From SHZL01 sp031362985 (GTDB lineage Bacteria; Pseudomonadota; Gammaproteobacteria; Xanthomonadales; SZUA-36), in assembly GCA_031362985.1 (NCBI GenBank), contig JANLTO010000101.1:1-63117 (forward strand): a stretch of DNA of 63,117 bases. Direction: 5' to 3'. A model generated the notes under the pieces. The model was not told the DNA's origin. It did no database searches and saw only the letters and a list, made by a program, of their open reading frames with translations. Position 1 is the first letter of the stretch. Every line of letters starts with the position of its first letter. Below, piece after piece: positions 41,836-50,547 of this stretch. The translations under genes and the position numbers were made by a program.

Positions 41836-44709
41836 ATGAACCAACGTTTCTTGTCCTTTTTTTGCTCTTTTTCGCTGCTGGTTGCTACGTCTTCGGAGCT
41901 GGTCGAAGCGCAAGAAAGCGGTTGGCCGCGCACGCTACCACTGGGGGCTGGAAGTGTCACTATTTACCCGCTGCAAGCGGATGATTTAAATGGTGATGTT
42001 AGTCATTTCCGCGCTGCACTCGCATACCGGGCCAGCGGCGATTCGATCACCGTCTTCGGTGCTGCGTGGTTTGAATCCCGCGTCGAAATAGATCATGAAA
42101 GCGGTATCGTTCACCCGCTTGATCTCAAGGTCACAGATACACGTTTCCCGGCCGGCACGGACGATGTGCAGGACGAATTTACCGCTGCGTTTGCACAACA
42201 GTCGGCAGGCTGGAATCTCGACTTCCCTCTCAGTGAGTTTGAGACCTCCCTCGAAACCGCAAAGCAGGAAGCCAAGACGGCTCAAACCCTCAATACGGCG
42301 CCCCCTGCTATCCTCTATCGGGATCATCCCGCGCTATTGGTCAATATCGATGGTAATCCCGTTTTTCGCAGCATTGAAAACAGCCAGTACCAGGCCGTCA
42401 TCAATACCCCCTATCCGCTGATTTTTGACGGCAACATCTATTACCTCAATGCCGCGCAAGGCGCCTGGTACCGTGCCGACAGCGCCACCGGGCCATATCG
42501 CTTTGACACCAAGCCGCCAGCGGACATAGTTGCCATGGTTGAGGCTGCCGCAGCGAAGGACGAAACGCGTCCGGCTTCGACCGAGAAAGTAACCGCTGCT
42601 AACGCGCCGGAAATCGTGGTGGCGACCACACCCTCCGAACTGATCGTCACTGAAGGGCCTGCCGAATTCGTGCCGCTGGCCGATGATCTGCTGGTACTCG
42701 ACAATTCGGCAGACGATGTATTCATGCACATCAGCTCACAGCAGTATTACCTTGTGCTGTCCGGGCGTTGGTACCACTCGCCCTCCTTGAACGGGCCGTG
42801 GACTTACCGTCCAGCGGACGCCTTGCCGGTGGCGTTTACCAAGATTCCGGACGATTCGGACCAGGCGGACTCGCGTGTCTATGTGGCAGGAACGAATGAA
42901 GCACACGATGCGGTTCTGGATGCGCAGATCCCGGTGACTGCGGCTGTAGCCCGGGGCCCGGTGGATATAGATGTGACGTACGACGGCGCCCCCAGCTTTG
43001 AACCGGTGCAAGGCACCGACCTGAGATATGCCGACAATACGGCTTCCACAGTGATCCAATCAGATCGCCAATACTTCATGGTTGAAGATGGGGTCTGGTA
43101 CATCTCAGCTTCACCCAACGGCCCATGGGAAGTTTCAGACTATCGGCCCGAAGAAGTGGCCGAGATTGCCCCGGAGTCACCGGTGTACAACGTCAAGTAT
43201 GTGTATGTCTATGACAGCACGCCAGAATATGTCTACGTGGGATATACACCGGGCTACCTGGGCAGTTACGCCTACAACGGCTCCATCGTTTATGGCACGG
43301 GTTATGACTACAACCCGTGGATTTCATCCAGTTATTACTATCCCCGCTACAGCACCTGGGGCTTCAATGTGGGCTACAACCCCTGGACCGGCTGGGGCTT
43401 TGGCTTGAGTTGGGGCTGGGGACCGTTCTACGCCGGCTTCTACTCGGGTGGCTATTGGCATCAAGACCAGTACTGGAATGGCGGGGGCTACGGTTACTGG
43501 GGACCTTGCGGTTACCGGCCGCGTTGGGGGTATGACAACAATTATGACAATGGTTACGACAATGGTTACGGCGGAGGAGGTCATGGCAGCGGTGACTGGG
43601 CCAATAGTGGCAACACCGGCAATTCCAATCTTCCTGTGCGGGATGCCAATCTTTATCGTGACCGCGGTCAACGGGCACAAGTTGCTGCCATCGATAATCC
43701 TTCCGGTGATCGTGTCGGCGAATGGGCCGGCGAGCTTGCCCGCGGAACTCGCAGTCCGAGCCGGGACGTGGCCAGGAACTCCGTTAATCCGGCTGGGCGT
43801 AGCGGGAATCTGACTGCTCGCGGTCAAGACCAAACAGCGGCAGCAAAAACAGGCAAAAACCGGGCCGACCCCGTAAGGATTTCGGATTTACGCGCCAAGG
43901 CGCAAACGCGGGATGCCAAACTTGGGGCCGACCGCGGCAAGCTGTTCGCGGACAACAACCGTAACGGCAAGCGAAATACACAATCGCCCCTTGGACGAAC
44001 CACAACCAGTAGCACAGCCCATAACGCAACCCATAAGGCAACCCATAACGCGACCAGGGCGCCTGCAAATGGTGCAGTGGGGCGCACAAACAGCGCGTCA
44101 AAGGATTCCAGTCGGGTTGTGAACACCAGGCCGGGCGGCAGCGCGATGGATCGGAGCGCGGCGAATCGCAGCACGATGGATACCCGTACGACGGCTCGCG
44201 ACACGACGAATCGCCTCGGCCGACCAACGGCTGGCGCCCAGTCGCGCCAATCAGCGCCCGTACAGAACGGACGTGGCGCCAGGGAACCGTATCTCACAGC
44301 CGGCAGCGCCCCGCAACGGAACTCGTCACAAGCAAGTGCAAAACAACGCAGTGCTCCACAGCAGCGTAGTGCTCCACAACAACGGAGTGCGCCACAGCAA
44401 CACAGCGCTCCGCAACAGCGCAGTGCCCCACAGCAACGCAGCGCTCCGCAACAGCGTAGTGCTCCACAACAACGGAGTGCGCCACAGCAACGCAGCGCTC
44501 CGCAACAGCGTAGTGCGCCACAGCAGCGCAGTGCCCCGCAACAGCGTAGTGCGCCACAGCAACGCAGTGCCCCGCAGCAAGCGAGTGCTCCACAGCAACG
44601 CAGCGCTCCGCAGCAAGCGAGTGCTCCACAGCAACGCAGTGCTCCGCAACAGCGTGGCGCTCCATCGGGGAGCGCCAGGAGCTCGGGTGGTAACAAACAC
44701 CACGGTTAG
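41836..44709 (+). CDS. Secreted protein with Tyr/Gly/Trp-rich segment and SAPQQR tandem-repeat tail
   Basis: The ATG at 41836 has CAGGAG upstream and opens a signal peptide (cut near VEAQES). The 957-residue product has a large N-terminal part with three repeats of a 'YYLN...WYRADSATGPY / YYLVLSGRWYHSPSLNGPW / YFMVEDGVWYISASPNGPW' motif, a Tyr/Gly/Trp-rich stretch (~470-610), a low-complexity Asn/Arg/Thr-rich section, and a C-terminal tail of 17 SAPQQR hexamers. The tail is strongly basic and disordered. Similar 'WY-x-S-x-NGPW' proteins exist in related genomes without assigned function; a cell-surface or matrix role is inference. Its promoter region holds an operator and a hairpin. Confidence 0.82.
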   Translation: MNQRFLSFFCSFSLLVATSSELVEAQESGWPRTLPLGAGSVTIYPLQADDLNGDVSHFRAALAYRASGDSITVFGAAWFESRVEIDHESGIVHPLDLKVTDTRFPAGTDDVQDEFTAAFAQQSAGWNLDFPLSEFETSLETAKQEAKTAQTLNTAPPAILYRDHPALLVNIDGNPVFRSIENSQYQAVINTPYPLIFDGNIYYLNAAQGAWYRADSATGPYRFDTKPPADIVAMVEAAAAKDETRPASTEKVTAANAPEIVVATTPSELIVTEGPAEFVPLADDLLVLDNSADDVFMHISSQQYYLVLSGRWYHSPSLNGPWTYRPADALPVAFTKIPDDSDQADSRVYVAGTNEAHDAVLDAQIPVTAAVARGPVDIDVTYDGAPSFEPVQGTDLRYADNTASTVIQSDRQYFMVEDGVWYISASPNGPWEVSDYRPEEVAEIAPESPVYNVKYVYVYDSTPEYVYVGYTPGYLGSYAYNGSIVYGTGYDYNPWISSSYYYPRYSTWGFNVGYNPWTGWGFGLSWGWGPFYAGFYSGGYWHQDQYWNGGGYGYWGPCGYRPRWGYDNNYDNGYDNGYGGGGHGSGDWANSGNTGNSNLPVRDANLYRDRGQRAQVAAIDNPSGDRVGEWAGELARGTRSPSRDVARNSVNPAGRSGNLTARGQDQTAAAKTGKNRADPVRISDLRAKAQTRDAKLGADRGKLFADNNRNGKRNTQSPLGRTTTSSTAHNATHKATHNATRAPANGAVGRTNSASKDSSRVVNTRPGGSAMDRSAANRSTMDTRTTARDTTNRLGRPTAGAQSRQSAPVQNGRGAREPYLTAGSAPQRNSSQASAKQRSAPQQRSAPQQRSAPQQHSAPQQRSAPQQRSAPQQRSAPQQRSAPQQRSAPQQRSAPQQRSAPQQRSAPQQRSAPQQASAPQQRSAPQQASAPQQRSAPQQRGAPSGSARSSGGNKHHG
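44350..44655 (+). repeat. 18-bp coding tandem repeat, 17 copies (SAPQQR)
   Basis: Seventeen consecutive 18-bp units encode SAPQQR, with H or A replacing R in three units. Third-base variants (AGT/AGC, CCA/CCG/CCC, CAA/CAG) are arranged in larger repeating blocks: units 2-4 recur almost exactly as units 7-9. A degenerate unit follows. Copy number is likely to vary between strains through slippage. Confidence 0.9.
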
Positions 44710-44784
44710 CCAAATTGTGGCAACCGAAGCCCTTCCGCCTGCCGAGCGGGGATGAGTCTGCCATGAGCCTGAAGCGGGCACCTC

Positions 44785-45651
44785 ATGGCACCTGCGTTGC
44801 GATTAGCGTATCGTCAGGACATTCTGAATCTCCCGCCAGTCAAACCTAAGAAAAAGCGATCCGGCCGCGGTGGCCGGCCGCCACGCCTTTCCCGTACCCG
44901 AAAACAGGTCAATGCCTTCGTCGCCTGGCTGCGTGCGATCCCGCGCGGGCGTTATGCAGTCATCCTGGCAGGGCTCCTGGCTCTCGTCATCCTGCGTTCC
45001 TTTATCGGTTCGCGGGACGTGGGTACCTGGTTTCTCGAGAACGTTCCCGTGGCGCTTAGCCTGCTTATCCTCGCCGGCACCTACCGACGCATGCCGCTCT
45101 CCCGGATAAGCTACACACTAATTTTTTTGTTTCTATGCCTGCACGAGACCGGGGCGCACTGGACCTACGCCAAGGTGCCCTATGATGAGTGGTGGCAGAC
45201 GATCTCTGGTGTCACTCTAAACTCCACTCTTGGTTTTGAGCGCAACCATTTCGACCGGCTGGTGCATTTTTCCTACGGCCTCCTCATCGCCTATCCCATT
45301 CGCGAGGTTTTTCTGCGCGTTGCCAGTGTCCGCGGTTTCTGGGGTTATTTCCTCCCTCTCGACTTCACCATGAGTACATCGGCGTTCTACGAAATCCTGG
45401 AATGGGCTACAGCCGCGTTTGTGGGCAGCACCGCCAGCAATGACTATCTCGGCTCCCAGGGGGACATTTGGGATGCGCAGAAAGACATGGCGCTGGCTTC
45501 GCTCGGCGCGTTAATAGCAATGACCACCATCGCGCTGATCACCTGGCGCTACAAACGCGACTTTGCCCGGGAATTTGGCGAAAGCCTGCGGGTCAAGCGC
45601 GCCGCTCCGCTCGGCGAGGATGAGATCGCCAGGATCCAAAGGAATAGGTAA
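44785..45651 (+). CDS. DUF2238 inner-membrane protein
   Basis: A 288-residue protein with a basic N-terminal tail (KPKKKRSGRGGRPP) and about six hydrophobic helices. The family features are LHETGAHWTYAKVPYDEWW, FERNHFDRLVHFSYGLL (NHxDRxxHF) and SASFYE-like TSAFYEILEWATA with GDIWDAQKDM, which give the DUF2238/YjdF-type signature of conserved acid and histidine residues in a membrane enzyme. The function is unknown. It lies just after the SAPQQR-repeat gene (75 bp), but a shared message is not certain. Confidence 0.88.
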   Translation: MAPALRLAYRQDILNLPPVKPKKKRSGRGGRPPRLSRTRKQVNAFVAWLRAIPRGRYAVILAGLLALVILRSFIGSRDVGTWFLENVPVALSLLILAGTYRRMPLSRISYTLIFLFLCLHETGAHWTYAKVPYDEWWQTISGVTLNSTLGFERNHFDRLVHFSYGLLIAYPIREVFLRVASVRGFWGYFLPLDFTMSTSAFYEILEWATAAFVGSTASNDYLGSQGDIWDAQKDMALASLGALIAMTTIALITWRYKRDFAREFGESLRVKRAAPLGEDEIARIQRNR

Positions 45652-45672
45652 GTCGACAGACAGCGGCAGTCG

Positions 45673-45692
45673 GACGTGCGCCAGCGCACAGA
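45673..45692 (+). promoter_or_regulatory. Candidate Crp/Fnr-type site B (PAS histidine kinase gene)
   Basis: GACGTGCG-CCAG-CGCACAGA, axis 100 bp before the ATG at 45783. CATGGT (45712-45717) is centred 32 bp downstream of the axis. It is the best right half of the set, identical to consensus. Confidence 0.6.
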
Positions 45693-45782
45693 CGTCCACC
45701 GCAACCGCTGGCATGGTATGGTGGTCTGTGCAATGCGGATCCACCGCTATGTAGCAGGCGCCACCTGAACCGGAGATTTGCC

Positions 45783-47567
45783 ATGCCCGAAGCCGGAGAC
45801 GGTGCTCACATTACCGCAACTACCCCCACTGGCGGCGCGGCCCTTACTATCACCGAACACCAGCGCGAGCAGACGCTGCTTAAGACCGGTGCGCTGCAAA
45901 CTGCCATCCTCAATAGCGCCAATTTTTCCAGCATCGCCACCGACGAGCGCGGCGTGATCCAGATTTTCAACGTTGGCGCCGAGCGTATGCTGGGCTACAC
46001 GGCCAGCGAAGTGGTGGACCACATCACGCCGGCCGACATCTCCGACCCCCAGGAATTGGTGGTACGTGCAAGTGCCTTGAGCCTCGAACTGGGCACGCCG
46101 ATCACGCCGGGCTTCGAGGCCCTGGTGTTCAAGGCACAGCGTGGTATCGAGGACGTTTATGAGCTGACCTACATCCGCAAGGACGGCAGCCGCTTGCCCG
46201 CGGTTGTATCGGTGACAGCCCTGCAGGACGTGGCCGACGAAATCATTGGCTACCTGCTGATCGGTACGGACAACACCGCACGCCAGCAGGTTGAAGCCGA
46301 GCGCAGGCGCCTGGACGCCGTGCTTCAGGACAGCCACCTTGAGTTGCATAAGGCCAAGGAAGCGGCCGAAAAAGCCAACCTGGCGAAATCGGACTTTCTC
46401 TCGTCCATGAGCCACGAATTGCGCACACCGCTGAATGCGATTCTCGGCTTCGCACAGTTGATCAATACCGGCATGCCAACGCCCACCCCTGACCAGAAAG
46501 ACAGCGTCGAACAGATTCTGCAAGCGGGCTGGTACCTGCTGGCACTCATCAACGAGGTTCTGGACCTCTCGCTCATCGAGTCAGGCAAGCTGTCGCTTTC
46601 GCTTGAACCCCTGTCGCTGGCGGAGTTGCTTGCAGACTGCCAGGCCATGATCGAGCCGCAGGCACAGCACAGCGGCATTCACATTCATTTTCCGTCGCTG
46701 GAAGGGCAATGGCTGGTGCGGGCCGACCGCACGCGGGTCAAGCAGGTGCTGGTGAACCTGTTGTCCAACGCCATCAAGTACAACCGCGTCGGCGGCGAGG
46801 TGGACCTGCGCTGCAGCATGATGGCGGCGGGCCGCGTGCGTATCTCCGTGCAGGATACCGGCGAAGGCCTGGCAGACGACGAGCTGGCCCAGCTGTTCCA
46901 GCCCTTCAATCGCCTCGGCCAGGAGGCTGGCGCGCAGGAAGGGACCGGCATTGGGCTGGTGGTGAGCAAACAGCTGGTGGAATTGATGGGTGGAACGATC
47001 GGAGTCGAAAGTACCGTTGGGGTGGGCAGTCTGTTCTGGTTCGAGCTCGACACCGCAACCGAGTTGCACCATACCGGCGAGCCTCTCCAACCCCGGACAG
47101 CAGCATTGCCCTCTGCCACCACCGGCCCCGCGCGGCACACCCTGCTGTGCGTGGAAGACAACCCGGCCAACCTGAAGCTGGTCGAACGGCTGGTCGCCCG
47201 GCGGGCCGACATCCAGCTGCTGAGCGCACGCGACGGCCGGCTCGGGGTGGAAATGGCGCGTGCCCACCGGCCCGACATCATCCTGATGGACATCAACCTG
47301 CCGGGCATCAGCGGCTTCACGGCCTTGCGCATCCTGGCCGAAGACCCATCCACGGCCCACATCCCGGTGATCGCGCTGAGCGCCAATGCCATGCCACGCG
47401 ACATCGAAATGGGGCTTCAGGCCGGGTTCTTCCGCTACCTGACCAAGCCCATCAAGGTGGACGAATTTATGGACACACTTGACCTCGCGCTCAAGCACGC
47501 CCTGGATCACGCTCCAGATCACGCGCTGGCGGCCACCGAAGTTAACCGCAATGGAGCACTTAAATGA
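45783..47567 (+). CDS. PAS-domain hybrid histidine kinase with C-terminal receiver
   Basis: A 594-residue soluble kinase. PAS (~35-165, FSSIATDERGVIQIFNVGAE), a short coiled linker, HisKA with phospho-His at MSHELRTPLNAILGF (~211), HATPase with N box LLSNAIKYN and G boxes DTGEGLADDEL and GTGIGLVVSKQL, then a receiver (~455-580) with acceptor Asp in IILMDINLPG. There are no membrane segments, so it senses inside the cell. The PAS region is nearly the same as that of the convergent kinase at 50.5-52.9 kb. The stop overlaps the next start as ATGA. A candidate Crp/Fnr site precedes it. Confidence 0.93.
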   Translation: MPEAGDGAHITATTPTGGAALTITEHQREQTLLKTGALQTAILNSANFSSIATDERGVIQIFNVGAERMLGYTASEVVDHITPADISDPQELVVRASALSLELGTPITPGFEALVFKAQRGIEDVYELTYIRKDGSRLPAVVSVTALQDVADEIIGYLLIGTDNTARQQVEAERRRLDAVLQDSHLELHKAKEAAEKANLAKSDFLSSMSHELRTPLNAILGFAQLINTGMPTPTPDQKDSVEQILQAGWYLLALINEVLDLSLIESGKLSLSLEPLSLAELLADCQAMIEPQAQHSGIHIHFPSLEGQWLVRADRTRVKQVLVNLLSNAIKYNRVGGEVDLRCSMMAAGRVRISVQDTGEGLADDELAQLFQPFNRLGQEAGAQEGTGIGLVVSKQLVELMGGTIGVESTVGVGSLFWFELDTATELHHTGEPLQPRTAALPSATTGPARHTLLCVEDNPANLKLVERLVARRADIQLLSARDGRLGVEMARAHRPDIILMDINLPGISGFTALRILAEDPSTAHIPVIALSANAMPRDIEMGLQAGFFRYLTKPIKVDEFMDTLDLALKHALDHAPDHALAATEVNRNGALK

Positions 47568-48406
47568 CGCTGCCGGAACAGGAAATCCTTGATGCACGTA
47601 TCCTTATTGTCGATGACCAGAAGGCCAACGTGCATCTGCTCGAGCGGCTGCTTGGCCAAGCCGGTTACACCAACCTGGCCTCGACCATGGACCCATTGCA
47701 AGTGTGTGCACTGCATCGCAGCAATGACTACGACCTGATCCTGCTCGACCTGCAACTGCCCGTTATGGACGGCTTTCAGGTGATGGCCGCCTTGCAGGCC
47801 GGCGCGGCCGGGAGTTACATGCCGGTGATTGTTCTCACGGCCCAGCCCGGGCACAAGCTGCGGGCGCTGCAGTCCGGCGCCAAGGATTTCATCAGCAAGC
47901 CCTTCGACCAGCTGGAGGTCACGACGCGCATACGCAACATGCTCGAAGTGCGGTTGTTGTATCGCCGACTCGAAGCACACAACCTGCAACTGGAGCAGAT
48001 AGTGCAACAGCGCACCGCCGAGCTGCGCGAAAGTGAAGCACGCTACCGCAGCCTGACCGAGCTGGCTTCGGACTGGTACTGGGAGCAGGACGAGAGCGGC
48101 AGCTTCACCAGGGTCTCCGGCCCGGTGCTGGAGATGCTGGGCATCCGCGTCGATGCGCTGCAGGGCACATCCGCAATGGATGCCGTGCAGGACGGCGGCT
48201 GGAACGAAGGCGAGCGCGCCACCCTACGTGCCGCTATTGCAGCGCGACAACCATTTCTGGACTTCACCTTCAGCCGCGTCAATGCCGATGGCTCGCTGCA
48301 GCAGTATCGCGTCAGTGGCGAGCCAATGTTTACCAGTGCGTGCCGCTTCATTGGCTATCGCGGCATCGGGGTGGAAGTCACGCCCCGGCCAAAGATTGCC
48401 CACTAG
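47564..48406 (+). CDS. Receiver-PAS response regulator without an output domain
   Basis: A 280-residue protein: receiver (~9-130, RILIVDDQKANVHLLERLL, acceptor Asp in LILLDLQLPVMDGF, Lys in SKPF), a coiled coil (YRRLEAHNLQLEQIVQQRTA), then a PAS domain (YRSLTELASDWYWEQDESGS). There is no DNA-binding, GGDEF, kinase or phosphatase domain, so it is likely a relay or sensing partner. The start overlaps the kinase stop (ATGA), making it the natural partner of that kinase, and the Crp/Fnr gene follows 21 bp later. Confidence 0.9.
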   Translation: MTLPEQEILDARILIVDDQKANVHLLERLLGQAGYTNLASTMDPLQVCALHRSNDYDLILLDLQLPVMDGFQVMAALQAGAAGSYMPVIVLTAQPGHKLRALQSGAKDFISKPFDQLEVTTRIRNMLEVRLLYRRLEAHNLQLEQIVQQRTAELRESEARYRSLTELASDWYWEQDESGSFTRVSGPVLEMLGIRVDALQGTSAMDAVQDGGWNEGERATLRAAIAARQPFLDFTFSRVNADGSLQQYRVSGEPMFTSACRFIGYRGIGVEVTPRPKIAH

Positions 48407-48427
48407 GGCCGATCAATACCGGTTCAT

Positions 48428-49207
48428 GTGCGTCTGACTATGACCCTGGTCGCCCACAGCCCAAACCCGAGTCAGAACCAGTTGCTGGCGGCCTTGCCCA
48501 ACGCTGAGTTCGAACTGCTGGCCCCGCACCTGGAGCCGGTGGTGCTGGCCCTGGGTGAGATACTTTACGAGCCGCATCAACACATGCGCCATGCCATTTT
48601 TCCGACCAGTGCCGTGATCTCACTGCACTACGTCACTGCCAGCGGGGCGGCGGCCGAATTCGTTGGTGTGGGGCATGAGGGCATGGTCGGTGTCCCACTC
48701 TTCATGGGTGGCGACACCACGTCGAGCTCGGCCGTGGTGCAGACGGCGGGCCAAGCCTATCGCCTGGATCGCCACCCGCTCAAGCAGGCTTTCGAGCGTC
48801 CCGGCCTGATGCAAGGCCTGCTGCTGCGCTACACGCAAGCGCTGATCGCACAAGTGTCGCAGACAGCCGCCTGCAACCGCCACCATTCAGTGGAGCAGCA
48901 ACTCAGCCGCTGGCTGTTGCTGACCCTGGATCGCGCGCCGGGGCGCGAACTGGTCATGACGCAGGAACTGGTGGCCAGCATGCTTGGCGTGCGCCGCGAG
49001 AGCGTCACCGATGCGGCCGGAAAATTGCAGCAGTTCGGTTTCATCCGCTATCGACGCGGCCACATCACCGTAATCGATCGGCAAGGTCTGGAGGCCCGTG
49101 CCTGTGAGTGCTATAGCGTAGTGAAAAAAGAACTTGCCCGCCTGCTTTGCGATGTGCGACACCGCCAGGAACTACCTCCGACCCATATCGAACGCGTGGG
49201 GGCCTGA
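48428..49207 (+). CDS. Crp/Fnr-family transcriptional regulator
   Basis: A 259-residue protein (255 from the ATG at 48440; neither start has a strong ribosome site). The N-terminal cyclic-nucleotide-like jelly roll (~20-145) contains VGHEGMVGVPLFMGG and VQTAGQAYRLD but lacks the Arg-Glu pair of the cAMP-binding cassette, so it should not bind cAMP in the classical way, and it lacks Fnr cysteine ligands. The C-terminal winged helix (~165-235) has recognition helix RRESVTDAAGKLQ. I propose that it binds the TCTGTGCG-N4-CGCACAGA dyads around it. It is transcribed with the kinase and the receiver-PAS protein. Confidence 0.9.
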   Translation: MRLTMTLVAHSPNPSQNQLLAALPNAEFELLAPHLEPVVLALGEILYEPHQHMRHAIFPTSAVISLHYVTASGAAAEFVGVGHEGMVGVPLFMGGDTTSSSAVVQTAGQAYRLDRHPLKQAFERPGLMQGLLLRYTQALIAQVSQTAACNRHHSVEQQLSRWLLLTLDRAPGRELVMTQELVASMLGVRRESVTDAAGKLQQFGFIRYRRGHITVIDRQGLEARACECYSVVKKELARLLCDVRHRQELPPTHIERVGA

Positions 49208-49212
49208 GGTTA

Positions 49213-50538
49213 ATGAGAATACGTTTTTGGGGGACCAGGGGATCCATCGCCACCCCGGGGCCGGGCACGAACCACTTCGGTGGCAATACCTCTTGCGTCG
49301 AGGTGACCACTGCCAACGGCGAACTCCTGATTCTTGACTGCGGCACCGGCGCGGCCCGGCTGGGTGCAGAGTTAATGGCTCAAGGCAAAAAGGCCTTGCA
49401 TTCGAACATTTTGCTGGGACATACCCACTGGGACCACATCCAGGGCTTTCCGTTTTTCAGCCCCGCCTTTGTCAAAGGGAACTCCGCCGCGATTTATGCG
49501 CCGGAGGGCAGCGGCGGCTCGCTGCACCATGTGCTGGCCGGACAGATGGAGTTCACCTACTTTCCCATCGAGTTGGACCAGTTGCCAGCGGCTATCACCT
49601 ACCACGATCTGACCGAGGGCATCCACACTATCGGTGGCGTGCGGGTCGCGGCGCAATTTCTCAATCATCCGGCCATGACCCTGGGCTACCGAATCGAAGC
49701 CGATGGCGTGACCATGGTGTACCTGGTGGACCACGAGCCTTTCTCCGATGAGCTCTGGCGTGCCGGTGCCGAGCAGGGACACATCGAGTCCATCCTGCAC
49801 GAAGGAGATCGTCGCCATGCCAAATTCATGGCCGATGCTGATCTGGTAATCCACGATGCCCAGTACACACCCGAAGAATACGTCGCAAAGAAAACCTGGG
49901 GACACAGCACCTACGACTACGTGGTCCAGATTGCCGCCGCGGCCGGCGTGCAGCGGGTCGCCCTGACCCACCATGATCCCGGCCACGATGACAATTTTGT
50001 CGCAGATATCGAACACAAAGCTCGAACGCTGGCCTTGCAATACGGCGCAGGACTTGATGTTTTCTGCGCGTATGAAGGCTGTGAACTATTCCTGGAGCCA
50101 CGCTCCGCTTTGAAGCCGTTTTTCACATCGCCCCCTAACCAGTCGTCCGTCGCGCAGCGCCATTTTCACATCCTGGTCGTGGATGACCAGGCCGATACGC
50201 TCACGCTGATCGTTCGCGCGCTGGAACAGGAACAGTATTCGGTCAGCAGGGCAGGCAGCGGCACGGAAGCGCTGCGCATGATAGCCGTGCGCATTCCCGA
50301 CCTTGTGGTGCTGGATTACAAGATGCTCGGCATGGACGGCATGGAGGTCATGAAAACGCTGCGCGCCAGTCCGGAGACCCGGGCCTTGCCAGTGCTGATG
50401 CTCACCGCCATGACTGATGAGCCCAGCACCCGCGCCGGCTTTGAAGCGGGAGTGACGGACTATGTAACCAAGCCATTTTCGATCCCGCAACTGACCGCGC
50501 GCGTCCGCGCCTGCCTCGCCAGAGCCCAGCTTGAATAG
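49213..50538 (+). CDS. Metallo-beta-lactamase-fold hydrolase fused to a receiver domain
   Basis: The ATG at 49213 has GAGGT upstream. The 441-residue protein has an MBL-fold domain (~1-295) beginning MRIRFWGTRGSIATPGPGTN, metal motif LGHTHWDHIQGFPFF (HxHxDH), later VYLVDHEPF, HDAQYTPEEY and LTHHDPGHDD metal residues, and a C-terminal receiver (~315-440) with acceptor Asp in LVVLDYKMLGMDGM and TKPF. The fold suits RNase Z-like or cyclic phosphodiester cleavage. The fusion implies control by phosphorylation. The domain order (enzyme before receiver) is unusual. Confidence 0.9.
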   Translation: MRIRFWGTRGSIATPGPGTNHFGGNTSCVEVTTANGELLILDCGTGAARLGAELMAQGKKALHSNILLGHTHWDHIQGFPFFSPAFVKGNSAAIYAPEGSGGSLHHVLAGQMEFTYFPIELDQLPAAITYHDLTEGIHTIGGVRVAAQFLNHPAMTLGYRIEADGVTMVYLVDHEPFSDELWRAGAEQGHIESILHEGDRRHAKFMADADLVIHDAQYTPEEYVAKKTWGHSTYDYVVQIAAAAGVQRVALTHHDPGHDDNFVADIEHKARTLALQYGAGLDVFCAYEGCELFLEPRSALKPFFTSPPNQSSVAQRHFHILVVDDQADTLTLIVRALEQEQYSVSRAGSGTEALRMIAVRIPDLVVLDYKMLGMDGMEVMKTLRASPETRALPVLMLTAMTDEPSTRAGFEAGVTDYVTKPFSIPQLTARVRACLARAQLE

Positions 50539-50547
50539 TGCGGTGGG

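Noticed and set aside
43824..44696. A 290-codon open frame on the minus strand across the SAPQQR repeat, predicting a Cys/Gly/Ala repeat protein
   Set aside because: It is the mirror of a low-complexity repeat that lacks stops in most frames. It has no ribosome site, and the + strand gene has a signal peptide and normal coding features.
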